From: Streptomyces sannanensis
GTDB lineage: Bacteria > Actinomycetota > Actinomycetes > Streptomycetales > Streptomycetaceae
Reading direction: 5' to 3'
Assembly: GCF_039536205.1 (NCBI RefSeq)
Contig: NZ_BAAAYL010000001.1
Location: 5,270,001-5,334,000, forward strand
DNA length: 64,000 nt
Numbering within the stretch: position 1 is the first letter of the stretch; every line of letters starts with the position of its first letter. This document shows positions 8,272 through 19,169 of the stretch, piece by piece. The notes under the pieces are model-generated. The model did not search any database. It saw only the letters and a list, made by a program, of their open reading frames with translations, and had not been told where the DNA came from. The position numbers and the translations under genes are program-made.

Positions 8272-8275
<4 letters not shown>
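6560..8275 (+). CDS. kdpA: KdpA, potassium-translocating subunit of the Kdp ATPase
   Basis: Integral membrane channel-like subunit that binds and passes potassium in the KdpFABC pump. The four degenerate selectivity-filter loops are visible: [43 protein letters not shown] and [14 protein letters not shown], with about ten hydrophobic helices around them. 571 residues, slightly longer than the family norm because residues 155-170 ([16 protein letters not shown]) are encoded by a palindromic repeat sitting in frame in the loop before LGNFWADL. The stop overlaps kdpB (ATGA). Confidence 0.96.
7022..7069 (+). repeat. Palindromic interspersed repeat inserted in frame in kdpA
   Basis: 48 bp with a C5-rich left arm, the core CTCTCGGCTCCGCTCGAGC and a right arm of G6 followed by ACCCCCAT. 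The same element, slightly diverged, occurs at 16048-16090. It adds exactly 16 codons to kdpA, so the frame is kept. Confidence 0.85.
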
Positions 8276-10403
<2,128 letters not shown>

Positions 10404-10407
<4 letters not shown>

Positions 10408-11075
10408 CGACCATGAACTCCGTGAGCAACACCATGCGGCTGATCGGGGCCGGGATCCGGGCCCTTCTCGTCCTCACCCTCCTCACCGGCGTGATCTACC
10501 CGCTGCTCGTCACCGGTATCGCCCAGACGGCATTCAGCCGGAAGGCCAACGGCTCCGAGATCAGGAGCGAGGGCAGGGTCGTCGGCTCGTCCTTGATCGG
10601 CCAGCGCTACGACCTGCCGCTGCAGAAGGGAGAGGAGACCCCCGCACCCGATCTGAAGTGGTTCCAGCCGCGTCCGTCCAACGGCCTCGGTGTCAACACC
10701 GTCAACACCCAGTACAAGATCCTCCTGTCCGGGGCGACCAACCGCGCCGGCGACAACCCGGAGCTGATCAAGTGGGTCAAGGACGCCAAGGCCGCGGTGA
10801 TCAAGGACAACTCCACTGCGGACTTCAAGGTCCGGCCGGAGGACGTGCCGGCCGATGCCGTCACCTCCTCGGGCTCCGGACTCGACCCGGACATCTCCCC
10901 CGAGTACGCCAGGCTCCAGGTCCACCGCGTCGCCGAGCTCAACCACCTCGACGTCGAGCAGGTGGACAAGCTGGTCGCCGACCACATCCAGGGGAGGATC
11001 CTCGGCTTCATGGGCGAGCCCCGGGTGAACGTCCTCCAGCTCAACATCGCCCTGAAGGACCTCACCGGGAAGTGA
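10404..11075 (+). CDS. kdpC: KdpC, accessory subunit of the Kdp potassium pump
   Basis: Single-span membrane protein that assists ATP and potassium binding in the KdpFABC complex. One N-terminal helix (about 15-38, [20 protein letters not shown]), then an extracytoplasmic domain with [13 protein letters not shown]-type KWFQPRPS and the C-terminal signature VHRVAELN...[17 protein letters not shown] 10404 overlaps kdpB by four bases; ATG 10413 is an alternative start. A hairpin follows before kdpD. Confidence 0.95.
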
Positions 11076-11084
11076 CCACGCCAC

Positions 11085-11111
11085 GGGCAGCGGACTCCAC
11101 GTCCGCTGCCC
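11085..11111 (+). terminator. Hairpin between kdpC and kdpD
   Basis: An 11-bp perfect stem (11085-11095 with 11101-11111) and a five-base loop sit in the 104-bp gap between kdpC and kdpD. It could be a terminator or partial attenuator lowering kinase expression relative to the pump subunits, or an mRNA processing or stability element. Confidence 0.6.
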
Positions 11112-11179
11112 GCCCGGCGAGGTGCAGACTCGAAACAGACCTTCTCCATCAATAAAGATCACCAGTGAAGATCGGAACC

Positions 11180-13759
11180 ATGGGACGCGGAAAGCTCCGG
11201 ATCTACCTCGGCGCGGCACCGGGCGTCGGCAAGACCTACGCGATGCTCTCCGAGGCACACCGCCGGATCGAGCGGGGCACCGACTGCGTGGTCGGGTTCG
11301 TGGAGCACTACGCCCGGCCGCGTACCGAGGTGCTGCTGCACGGCCTGGAGCAGATTCCGCGCCGGGAGATCGAGTACCGCGGTTCCGTCTTCACCGAGAT
11401 GGACGTGGACGCGGTACTGCAGCGCCGCCCGGCCGTCGCCCTGGTCGACGAGCTCGCCCACACCAACGTCCCCGGGTCCCGCAACGGCAAACGCTGGCAG
11501 GACGTCGAAGAGCTGCTGCAGGCCGGGATCGACGTCGTCTCCACCGTCAACATCCAGCACCTGGAGTCGCTCGGCGACGTCGTGGAGTCGATAACCGGAG
11601 TACGGCAGCGGGAGACCGTCCCCGACGAGGTCGTCCGGCACGCCGACCAGATCGAGCTGGTCGACATGTCGCCCCAGGCCCTGCGCCGCCGGATGGCCCA
11701 CGGCAACATCTACAAGCCGGACAAGGTCGACGCGGCCCTGTCCAACTACTTCCGCCCGGGCAACCTCACCGCGCTGCGCGAGCTGGCGCTGCTGTGGACA
11801 GCGGACCGGGTCGACGAATACCTCCAGCAGTACCGCGGCGAGCACAACATCCGCTCCACCTGGCAGGCCCGTGAGCGCATCGTGGTGGGCCTGACCGGCG
11901 GACGCGAGGGGCGTACGCTCATCCGCCGCGCCGCCCGGCTCGCGGAGAAGGGCGCGGGCGGTGAGGTCCTCGCCGTCTACATCTCCCGCAGCGACGGCCT
12001 CACCTCGGCCTCGCCCAAGGAGCTGGCCGTCCAGCGCACGCTGGTCGAGGACCTGGGTGGAACCTTCCACCACGTCATAGGCGACGACATCCCGTCAGCG
12101 CTGCTGGACTTCGCCCGGGGCGTCAACGCCACCCAGATCGTGCTCGGCGCCAGCCGCCGCCACACCTGGCAGTACATCTTCGGCCCCGGCGTCGGCGCCG
12201 CGGTCGCCCGCGAATCGGGGCCCGACCTCGATGTGCACATCGTCACACACGAAGAGGTGGCCAAGGGGCGCGGGCTGCCGGTGGCCCGCGGGGCGCGGCT
12301 CGGCCGTTCCCGGATCATCGGGGGCTGGCTGACCGGAGTCGTCGGCCCGGCGCTGCTCAGCCTGCTGCTGCTGCATGTCGAAGCCCAACTCGGCCTGGCC
12401 AACGACATGCTGCTGTTCCTGTCGCTGACGGTGGCCGCGGCGCTGATCGGCGGGCTGCTGCCCGCGCTGGCCTCCGCGGCCGTCGGTTCGCTGCTGATCA
12501 ACTACTTCTTCACCCCACCCCTGCACCAGCTGACGATCGCCGACCCGAAGAACATCGTCGCCATCGTGATCTTCGTATCGGTGGCGGTGTCGGTGGCCTC
12601 GGTCGTCGACCTGGCCGCCCGGCGCACCCATCAGGCGGCCCGGCTGCGCGCCGAGTCCGAGATCCTGTCCTTTCTCGCCGGCAGTGTGCTGCGGGGTGAG
12701 ACCAGCCTGGAGGCCCTGCTGGAACGGGTCCGCGAGACCTTCGGCATGGAATCGGTGGCGCTCCTGGAGCGTACGAGCGAGGTGGAGCCATGGACCCGGG
12801 CCGGCAGCGTCGGCCCCACGCCGGTGGCCCGCCCCGAGGACGCCGACGTGGACATGCCGGTCGGCGACCATCTGGCGCTCGCCCTCTCCGGCCGTGTACT
12901 GCCAGCCGAGGACCGCCGGGTGCTCGGCGCTTTCGCCGCCCAGGCCGCTGTCGTACTGGACCGGCAGCGTCTCCAGCAGGAGGCGGAGCAGGCCCGCGAG
13001 CTCGCCGAGGGCAACCGCATCCGTACCGCGCTGCTCGCCGCCGTCAGCCATGACCTGCGCACACCGCTCGCCGCGATCAAGGCGTCCGTCAGCTCGCTGC
13101 GCTCCGACGACGTCGACTGGTCGCCGGAGGACCAGGCCGAACTGCTGGCCGGAATCGAGGAGGGCGCGGACAAGCTCGACCACCTCGTCGGCAACCTGCT
13201 CGACATGTCCCGCCTGCAGACCGGCACCGTCACCCCACTGATCCGGGTGATCGATCTCGACGAGGTGGTGCCGATGGCGCTCGGCGGTGTCCCCGAGGAC
13301 AGCGTGGAGCTGGACATCCCGGAGGACCTGTCGATGGTCGCCGTCGACCCGGGCCTGCTGGAGCGTGCCGTCGCCAACATCGTCGAGAACGCCGTGAAGT
13401 ACAGCCCCGACCACGAACCCGTCCTGGTGTCCGCCAGTGCCATCGCCGACCGCGTCGAGATCCGCGTGGTGGACCGCGGGCCCGGTGTCCCCGACGAGGC
13501 GAAGGACCGGATCTTCGAGCCCTTCCAGCGCTACGGGGACGCCCCGCGCGGTGCCGGAGTCGGCCTCGGGCTGGCCGTCGCCCGCGGATTCGCGGAGGCG
13601 ATCGGCGGCAGCCTCACCGCCGAGGACACTCCTGGAGGAGGCCTCACCATGGTGCTCAGCCTGCCCCCTGCCGCGGGCCTGCCCGACGCGGCGCGGCCCG
13701 TCGGTCACGATCGGTTGCCGGAGGCGCGAGCCCTCCGCCGGACCGATTCGGGGCGTTAA
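11180..13759 (+). CDS. kdpD: KdpD sensor histidine kinase
   Basis: Membrane sensor kinase controlling kdp transcription through KdpE. The N-terminal KdpD domain has the Walker A GAAPGVGKT and DELAHTNVPGSRN; a UspA-like domain follows (about 230-370), then four closely packed membrane helices (about 385-500), a GAF-like region, and the kinase core with SHDLRTPLAAIKASV (phospho-His), the N box NIVENAVKYS and G boxes VVDRGPGVP and GAGVGLGLAVARG. ATG 11180 is chosen because homologues begin MGRGKLRIYLG; GTG 11165 is possible. About 859 residues, normal for the family. Confidence 0.95.
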   Translation: MGRGKLRIYLGAAPGVGKTYAMLSEAHRRIERGTDCVVGFVEHYARPRTEVLLHGLEQIPRREIEYRGSVFTEMDVDAVLQRRPAVALVDELAHTNVPGSRNGKRWQDVEELLQAGIDVVSTVNIQHLESLGDVVESITGVRQRETVPDEVVRHADQIELVDMSPQALRRRMAHGNIYKPDKVDAALSNYFRPGNLTALRELALLWTADRVDEYLQQYRGEHNIRSTWQARERIVVGLTGGREGRTLIRRAARLAEKGAGGEVLAVYISRSDGLTSASPKELAVQRTLVEDLGGTFHHVIGDDIPSALLDFARGVNATQIVLGASRRHTWQYIFGPGVGAAVARESGPDLDVHIVTHEEVAKGRGLPVARGARLGRSRIIGGWLTGVVGPALLSLLLLHVEAQLGLANDMLLFLSLTVAAALIGGLLPALASAAVGSLLINYFFTPPLHQLTIADPKNIVAIVIFVSVAVSVASVVDLAARRTHQAARLRAESEILSFLAGSVLRGETSLEALLERVRETFGMESVALLERTSEVEPWTRAGSVGPTPVARPEDADVDMPVGDHLALALSGRVLPAEDRRVLGAFAAQAAVVLDRQRLQQEAEQARELAEGNRIRTALLAAVSHDLRTPLAAIKASVSSLRSDDVDWSPEDQAELLAGIEEGADKLDHLVGNLLDMSRLQTGTVTPLIRVIDLDEVVPMALGGVPEDSVELDIPEDLSMVAVDPGLLERAVANIVENAVKYSPDHEPVLVSASAIADRVEIRVVDRGPGVPDEAKDRIFEPFQRYGDAPRGAGVGLGLAVARGFAEAIGGSLTAEDTPGGGLTMVLSLPPAAGLPDAARPVGHDRLPEARALRRTDSGR

Positions 13760-13946
13760 GGGGGCGTTAGGATTACCGGCCCGGACCTCCGGTGCGCAGA
13801 AGGTCCGGAACCGCCTCCCCCCGAGGACGAAGTGCTGAACGTGGCAGCGCCGACGGGCGTGCACCGCATTTTCCGGCCGGAGAATCCATGACGGCCCGGG
13901 GACGGCGGATGGGCGGCACCCATTTGGACCGCTTACGATCCTCTGC

Positions 13947-15995
13947 GTGTCCAAACTGACCGACCTGCCCAAACGGATCCTGATCGGCCGAGCGCTGCGC
14001 AGCGACAGGCTGGGAGAGACGCTCCTGCCCAAGCGCATCGCCCTCCCGGTCTTCGCGTCCGACCCGCTGTCCTCGGTGGCGTACGCGCCGGGAGAGGTGC
14101 TGCTCGTCCTCTCGATCGCGGGCGTGTCGGCGTACAACTTCAGCCCCTGGATCGCCCTCGCGGTCGTGGTGCTGATGTTCACCGTCGTCGCCTCGTACCG
14201 CCAGAACGTCCACGCCTACCCGAGCGGCGGCGGTGACTACGAGGTCGCCAACACCAACCTGGGACCGAAGGCCGGTCTCACCGTCGCCAGCGCCCTGCTG
14301 GTCGACTACATCCTGACCGTGGCGGTGTCGATCTCCTCCGGCGTGGAGAACCTCGGTTCGGCCGTGCCCTTCGTCGTGGAGAACAAGGTCCTCTGCGCCA
14401 TCGGCATCATCGTGCTGCTGACGCTGATGAACCTGCGTGGCGTGAAGGAGTCGGGCAAGCTTTTCGCGATCCCGACCTATGTCTTCGTCGCAGGCGTCTT
14501 CATCATGATCGGGTGGGGTGCCTTCAAGGGACTGGTGCTCGACGAGACCATGCAGGCCCCGACCGCCGATTACGTGATCAAGCCCGAGCAGCCCGGAATG
14601 GGCGGAGTCGCGCTGGTCTTCCTGCTGCTGCGGGCGTTCTCCTCCGGCTGTGCGGCGCTCACCGGCGTCGAGGCGATCAGCAACGGCGTACCCGCGTTCC
14701 GCAAGCCCAAGAGCAAGAACGCCGCGACCACGCTGGCCATGATGGGTCTTCTGGCCGTGACCATGTTCTGCGGCATCATCGCCCTGGCCATGGCCACCGG
14801 TGTGAAGATGGCCGAGAACCCCGCCGAGAACCTGCTCCACAACGGCGTCCCGCTGGGCCCCGACTATGTCCAGAATCCGGTGATCTCGCAGGTCGCCGCC
14901 GCTGTCTTCGGCGACGGTACGTTCTTCTTCGTCGTCCTCGCCGCGGCCACCGCGCTGGTGCTGTTCCTGGCCGCCAACACGGCCTACAACGGATTCCCGC
15001 TCCTCGGCTCGATCCTCGCCCAGGACCGCTATCTGCCGCGCCAGCTGCACACCCGCGGTGACCGGCTGGCCTTCTCCAACGGCATCGTGCTGCTGGCGGG
15101 CGCGGCCGCGCTGCTGGTGTGGATCTACGGAGCCGACTCGACCAGGCTGATCCAGCTGTACATCGTCGGCGTCTTCGTGTCCTTCACGCTCAGCCAGGTC
15201 GGCATGGTCCGGCACTGGAACCGTCATCTCGCGAGCGAACGGGACCCCGCCAAGCGCCGCCGCATGAAGCGCTCCCGTGCGATCAACACCTTCGGTGCCT
15301 TCCTCACCGGCCTGGTGCTGGTCGTCGTCCTGGTCACCAAGTTCACGCACGGCGCCTGGGTGGCCCTGCTCGGCATGGTGATCTTCTACGCGACGATGAC
15401 CGCGATCCGTAAGCACTACGACACGGTCGCCGTGGAGATCGCCGCCGAGGAGGAGCGCCCCGACGAGTACGTACGCCCCTCGCGGGTGCACTCGATCGTC
15501 CTGGTCTCCAAGATCCACAAGCCGACGCTGCGCGCCCTCGCGTACGCCAAGCTGATGCGCACCCACCAGCTGGAGGCGCTCACCGTCAACGTCGACCCGG
15601 CGGAGACGAAGGCCCTGCAGGAGGAGTGGGGGCGGCGCGGCATCGACGTCCCGCTCAAGGTCATCGACTCCCCGTACCGCGAGATCACCCGGCCCGTCGT
15701 CGAATACGTCAAGGGACTCCGGCGGGACAGCCCGCGGGACGCGGTCAGCGTGTACATCCCCGAGTACGTGGTGGGTCACTGGTACGAGCATCTGCTGCAC
15801 AACCAGAGCGCCCTGCGCCTCAAGGGCCGGCTGCTGTTCACGGCGGGTGTGATGGTGACCTCGGTGCCGTACCAGCTGGAGTCCTCCGAGGCCGCCAAGC
15901 TGCGGGCGAGGAAGCGCCAGGAATGGAACGCACCCGGCTCGGTGCGACGCGGCCCGGTGAACGAGCGCCCGAAGGAGCCCACCGGCCGCAGTTGA
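13947..15995 (+). CDS. KimA-like APC-superfamily potassium transporter
   Basis: Polytopic transporter of 682 residues. About twelve membrane helices span residues 20-470 and a soluble C-terminal domain follows. It shares long blocks with Bacillus subtilis KimA (a high-affinity proton-coupled potassium symporter) as I recall that protein: SSVAYAPGEVLLVL, AYPSGGGDYEVA, VDYILTVAVSIS, LRAFSSGCAALTGVEAISN, AANTAYNGFPLL, and in the tail WYEHLLHNQSALRLKGRLLF. Many annotations would say only amino-acid permease; its position directly after kdpD supports potassium. In Bacillus the homologue is inhibited by c-di-AMP; whether that holds here is unknown. GTG 13947 is preceded by a GC-rich leader without a strong ribosome-binding site. 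Confidence 0.82.
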   Translation: MSKLTDLPKRILIGRALRSDRLGETLLPKRIALPVFASDPLSSVAYAPGEVLLVLSIAGVSAYNFSPWIALAVVVLMFTVVASYRQNVHAYPSGGGDYEVANTNLGPKAGLTVASALLVDYILTVAVSISSGVENLGSAVPFVVENKVLCAIGIIVLLTLMNLRGVKESGKLFAIPTYVFVAGVFIMIGWGAFKGLVLDETMQAPTADYVIKPEQPGMGGVALVFLLLRAFSSGCAALTGVEAISNGVPAFRKPKSKNAATTLAMMGLLAVTMFCGIIALAMATGVKMAENPAENLLHNGVPLGPDYVQNPVISQVAAAVFGDGTFFFVVLAAATALVLFLAANTAYNGFPLLGSILAQDRYLPRQLHTRGDRLAFSNGIVLLAGAAALLVWIYGADSTRLIQLYIVGVFVSFTLSQVGMVRHWNRHLASERDPAKRRRMKRSRAINTFGAFLTGLVLVVVLVTKFTHGAWVALLGMVIFYATMTAIRKHYDTVAVEIAAEEERPDEYVRPSRVHSIVLVSKIHKPTLRALAYAKLMRTHQLEALTVNVDPAETKALQEEWGRRGIDVPLKVIDSPYREITRPVVEYVKGLRRDSPRDAVSVYIPEYVVGHWYEHLLHNQSALRLKGRLLFTAGVMVTSVPYQLESSEAAKLRARKRQEWNAPGSVRRGPVNERPKEPTGRS

Positions 15996-16047
15996 CGGCC
16001 TTCTCGTGGCGGGCGGCCGTACGAGACCCACGTAGACTGGTGGGCTG

Positions 16048-16090
16048 TTCTCCCCCCACTCTCGGCTTCGCTCGAGCGGGGGACCCCATG
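16048..16090 (+). repeat. Palindromic interspersed repeat before the RNA methyltransferase gene
   Basis: Second copy of the element in kdpA: C6 left arm, core CTCTCGGCTTCGCTCGAGC, G5 right arm and the end ACCCCAT. It lies in the leader of the methyltransferase gene, 34 bp before its ATG, and could fold in the mRNA. Confidence 0.8.
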
Positions 16091-16123
16091 GCCGCCCCCT
16101 TTCACCCCTGGAGCCACCTCACC

Positions 16124-17443
16124 ATGCAGAACGCGCCTCAGTCCTCGCTCGTCGGGGAGGAGTACGAGGTCGAGGTCGGCCCCGTCGCCCACGGTGGTCA
16201 CTGCATCGCCCGCACCGAAAGCGGCCGCGTCCTCTTCGTACGCCACGCGCTGCCCGGCGAGCGAGTCGTCGTCAAGGTCACCGAGGGCGAGGAGAGCTCC
16301 CGCTTCCTGCGCGCCGACGCCGTGCGCGTCATCGAGGCATCCAAGGACCGCGTCGAGGCCCCCTGCCCCTACGCCGGCCCCGGCAAGTGCGGCGGCTGCG
16401 ACTGGCAGCACGCCAAGCCCGGCGCCCAGCGGCGACTCAAGGGCGAGGTGATCGCCGAGCAGCTGCGCCGGCTCGCCGGCCTCACCCCGGAGGAGGCCGG
16501 CTGGGACGGCACGGTCGCCCCGGCACCTGGGGACAAGGTGCCGGCGGGCGAGGTCCCGCAGTGGCGCACCCGGGTGCAGTACGCCGTGGACGAGCAGGGC
16601 CGCGCGGGTCTGCGCCGGCACCGCTCCCACGAGGTCGAGGCCATCGACCACTGCATGATCGCCGCGCCCGGCGTGAGCGAGCTGGGCGTGGAGAAGCGGA
16701 CCTGGCCGCAGATCGCCTCCGTCGAGGCGATCGCCGCCGTCGGCTCCCAGGACCGCCAGGTGATCCTCACCCCGCGTCCGGGCGGCCGCCTCCCGATCGT
16801 CGAACTGGACAAGCCGGTCTCGGTGCTGCGGATCGGCGAGAAGGACAAGGCCGTGCACCGTGTGCACGGTCGCCCCTTCGTCCGCGAGCGCGCCGCCGAC
16901 CGCACCTGGCGCGTCGGCATGGGCGGCTTCTGGCAGGTGCATCCGAAGGCCGCCGATGTGCTGGTCGAGGCTGTGATGCAGGGCCTGATGCCGCGCAAGG
17001 GCGAGATGGCGCTCGACCTGTACTGCGGTGTGGGCCTGTTCGCGGGCGCCCTCGCCGAGCGGGTGGGGGAGAAGGGCGCGGTGCTCGGCATCGAGTCCGG
17101 GAAGCAGGCCGTCGAGGACGCACGGCACAACCTCCAGGACCTGCCGCGGGTCCGTATCGAGCAGGGCAAGGTCGAGCAGGTGCTGCCGCGCACCGGCATC
17201 ACCGAGGCCGACATCGTCGTGCTGGACCCGCCGCGGGCCGGCGCGGGGAAGAAGACCGTCGAGTACGTCTCCGGGCTGGGCGCCCGCCGTATCGCGTATG
17301 TCGCCTGCGACCCCGCGGCGCTGGCCCGCGACCTCGCGTACTTCCGCGAGGGCGGTTACAAGCCGCGCACGCTGCGCGCCTTCGATCTTTTCCCGATGAC
17401 GCATCATGTGGAGTGCGTGGCGATCCTGGAGCCGGTGAAGTAG
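16124..17443 (+). CDS. TrmA/RumA-type class I RNA (uracil-C5) methyltransferase
   Basis: Methylates uracil C5 in tRNA or rRNA using S-adenosylmethionine. An N-terminal TRAM domain (about 1-70) is followed by an iron-sulphur cysteine cluster (CPYAGPGKCGGCDW), the catalytic domain with FWQVHP, the SAM motif LDLYCGVGLFAGAL, VVLDPPRAG, and the nucleophile in YVACDPAALARDL. 439 residues, normal. ATG 16124 after GGAGCC is preferred to the longer open frame because it gives the TRAM start. In related Streptomyces genomes I recall this gene following the same transporter and trkA-type genes, so kdpFABCD appears nested between them. Target base not determinable. Confidence 0.88.
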   Translation: MQNAPQSSLVGEEYEVEVGPVAHGGHCIARTESGRVLFVRHALPGERVVVKVTEGEESSRFLRADAVRVIEASKDRVEAPCPYAGPGKCGGCDWQHAKPGAQRRLKGEVIAEQLRRLAGLTPEEAGWDGTVAPAPGDKVPAGEVPQWRTRVQYAVDEQGRAGLRRHRSHEVEAIDHCMIAAPGVSELGVEKRTWPQIASVEAIAAVGSQDRQVILTPRPGGRLPIVELDKPVSVLRIGEKDKAVHRVHGRPFVRERAADRTWRVGMGGFWQVHPKAADVLVEAVMQGLMPRKGEMALDLYCGVGLFAGALAERVGEKGAVLGIESGKQAVEDARHNLQDLPRVRIEQGKVEQVLPRTGITEADIVVLDPPRAGAGKKTVEYVSGLGARRIAYVACDPAALARDLAYFREGGYKPRTLRAFDLFPMTHHVECVAILEPVK

Positions 17444-17720
17444 GGACTCTGACCTGCGATTTTGTGCGTGCACAGTATGGGCGGTGTGGGCGTTACGGGC
17501 GATATCTTGACGCTGAGATGACGCTCGTTCTGACGGGGCGTCACCTGACTGATCGTGCAGGTCGTGCCAGGTGGAGGGCGCGTTCCCGCGGGCTGTCTTT
17601 GCAGGAACTCGAAGGAAACTAAGCCGAGTTCCTGCATGCCGTAGTTCGGCGGGCCGGACGTTGGCGGAGCGGGCGCTCAATGGGTCGGTCCGTAAGGGCT
17701 CCAGTGCCCGAGGAAGGGCC
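17444..17720. other. Degenerate spacer before the IS701 remnant
   Basis: No intact gene. In one plus frame a protein-like stretch from 17518 reads MTLVLTGRHLTDRAGRARWR, then LSLQELEGN, a stop, and AEFLHAVVRRAGR; with a frame change it continues TLAERALNGSVRKG up to the terminal repeat at 17721. This looks like a decayed gene cut by the mobile element, but I do not recognise the family. Confidence 0.35.
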
Positions 17721-17742
17721 TTAGTACTGCAACCGCATGTGG
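17721..17742. repeat. Left terminal inverted repeat of the IS701-type element
   Basis: TTAGTACTGCAACCGCATGT continuing to 17742; perfect complement of 19133-19154. It contains the stop codon of the transposase remnant. Confidence 0.9.
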
Positions 17743-18165
17743 GGGTCGTGGCCTCGGCGTTGGTAGTGGCATCGGCGGGCTCGGGCTTGGCTGCGGCGTC
17801 GGAAGTGTGACCAGTGCAGACGGTGCTCGTTGGTGTGGCAGTGGCGCGTGATGACGACGTGCCCGATCATCCGGCGGATCTCCGGGACGCTGAGGGGTAT
17901 GAGGTCTTGCTCGTTGTCTCCGCTGCCCCTTTTGCGGCTTCCGCGGCGCGAGTGGCGGTCAGGTAGGCGAGGGCGGCCATCGCGAGGGTGATGTGCCGGT
18001 ACCAGGCTCGGTAGAGGCGGACCTGGTAGTGGTCCAGGCCGCACTCGCCCTTGGCGATCTGGAAGCATTCCTCCACCTGCCACCTCGCGCCTGCGGTCCT
18101 GACCAGGTCTTTCAGCCGGGCCGTGGCGGGACCGCAGCAGACGTAGTAGGCGAGCCCGGCGTCTG
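17721..18165 (-). pseudogene. IS701-family transposase, C-terminal remnant
   Basis: On the minus strand the frame from about 18165 reads [19 protein letters not shown], then [20 protein letters not shown] and [18 protein letters not shown], the C-terminal signature of IS701-type DDE transposases, with the last catalytic Glu probably in VEECFQ. Near 17930 the frame shifts, and the tail [18 protein letters not shown] to [20 protein letters not shown] continues in another frame to the TAA inside the terminal repeat. The N-terminal half is elsewhere (18936-19132) and the middle is deleted. Confidence 0.82.
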
Positions 18166-18323
18166 GGGCGGAACCCGTAGGAACACGGGAGGAAATCCGC
18201 CTCAAAGATCGGCTCCAACACCAGCTTCAGGGACGCCTGGACCACCCGGTCCCGCACGGTGGGGATCCCCAGCCGACGGCGCTCGGCCTTGAGCAGCGCG
18301 AACTCCAGCGCGTCGGTATTCAC
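18166..18323 (-). pseudogene. Group II intron reverse transcriptase/maturase, doubly deleted fragment
   Basis: GTG 18323 starts [15 protein letters not shown], the N-terminus of intron-encoded proteins, but jumps directly to [34 protein letters not shown] and then into transposase sequence near 18165. In a complete protein over 70 residues separate the first two blocks and the YADD catalytic motif comes later; all are missing. The join to the transposase falls near CGCCGGGCTCG. Confidence 0.82.
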
Positions 18324-18935
18324 CAGCGGCCTCCCGGCATTGCAGCATCCTCCCTGCCGACTTGCTGGCCCCCTTCGCCATGCACGGAGCTTTCCTCCGC
18401 TCGGACTACTACGGGGCCTCCGCCCCACCTGCTGACCTCAGCCGGCAATGGGCCTGCCCTCGATCTCCGGACCGGATGCCCGGAAAGTGGGGGCGACCGC
18501 AGGCGGTTCCCACGTTCACCATGTGCCGATCGGCCAGGTCGGCGTCCCGCTACTACCCCGGCAGCATCACCACGCCTACGCCGCAGACCTTCAGCGTGGC
18601 CTCCCCACCGGCAGTTGGAGACCGGCTTCGGAGTTGACCACCCCTGTCGAAGCGAGCGATCACGCACTGCACCCCGGGCCCATATCCGCCAGATTTGAGC
18701 CCGGTGCAAGACTTACGGGGCTTTACACGGATTCCTCTTCGTACGCCTTTTGGCCTTGCTTGCCGAACCCGACGCGTCTGGCAGTACCGCGCCGTTCCGG
18801 CGTTGTCAGGGCTGCTTTCCGTCCTCACCGGCGTTCCCCGGCTCGGACTGCCCTCAGCTTCTACCCGGCCGCTGCGACGGCCCGGCGGTAGAGGTCTTCC
18901 ACCCCCACTTGGTCACATGGCGCCTTGTGGCGCAC
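18166..18935 (-). mobile_element. Group II intron, 5' portion only
   Basis: On the minus strand a typical group II 5' splice boundary, GTGCGCCACAAGGCGCC, begins at 18935 immediately after the transposase codons for RKNGW. The following 600 bases have the look of intron domains I-IV: structured, no conserved reading frame, ending in a purine-rich stretch before the reverse-transcriptase start near 18323. The 3' domains V-VI are absent, so it cannot splice. Plus-strand frames such as 18448-18891 and 18695-19285 are readings of this non-coding RNA. Confidence 0.8.
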
Positions 18936-19132
18936 CCACCCGTTCTTCCTTTCCAGCGGCGCGAGCAACGTGCTCAGGTAGTCCAGAGCCCGTTCACGCG
19001 GCTCCGACCTGCCAAAACGTCCCGCGAACCGGGCATGAAGCCCGACTATCCCCTCGGACCAGTCCTCGATCTGCGCGACCGTCAGCGATTCATCACACAG
19101 TCAGCCAACGACTAAGACGACGACCAGTCACA
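18936..19132 (-). pseudogene. IS701-family transposase, N-terminal remnant
   Basis: Minus-strand frame reading SLTVAQIEDWSEGIVGLHAR, FAGRFGRSEPRERALDYLST and LLAPLERKNGW, the conserved start of IS701-type transposases. It is cut after the Trp codon by the group II intron. No ATG or GTG lies in frame upstream before a stop, so the original start may be lost or use CTG. Confidence 0.82.
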
Positions 19133-19154
19133 CCACATGCGGTTGCAGTACTAA
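19133..19154. repeat. Right terminal inverted repeat of the IS701-type element
   Basis: CCACATGCGGTTGCAGTACT continuing to 19154, perfect complement of 17721-17742. Confidence 0.9.
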
Positions 19155-19169
19155 GGGTGAGCTCAATGA

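Larger units (their letters stand above)
17721..19154 (-). mobile_element. Collapsed IS701-family element carrying a group II intron
   Basis: A 1434-bp block bounded by a perfect 22-bp terminal inverted repeat (17721-17742 and 19133-19154). Reading on the minus strand it holds the N-terminal part of an IS701-type transposase, the 5' part of a group II intron, a shortened intron reverse-transcriptase frame, and the transposase C-terminus. The middle of the transposase and the intron 3' part are missing. No matching target-site duplication is visible: the flanks read TTAG on the left and CTAA on the right, which are complements rather than direct repeats. It cannot move by itself. Confidence 0.85.

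Noticed and set aside
17717..19158. Target-site duplication of the IS701-type element
   Set aside because: The flanking bases TTAG and CTAA are complementary, not direct copies, so no duplication is claimed.
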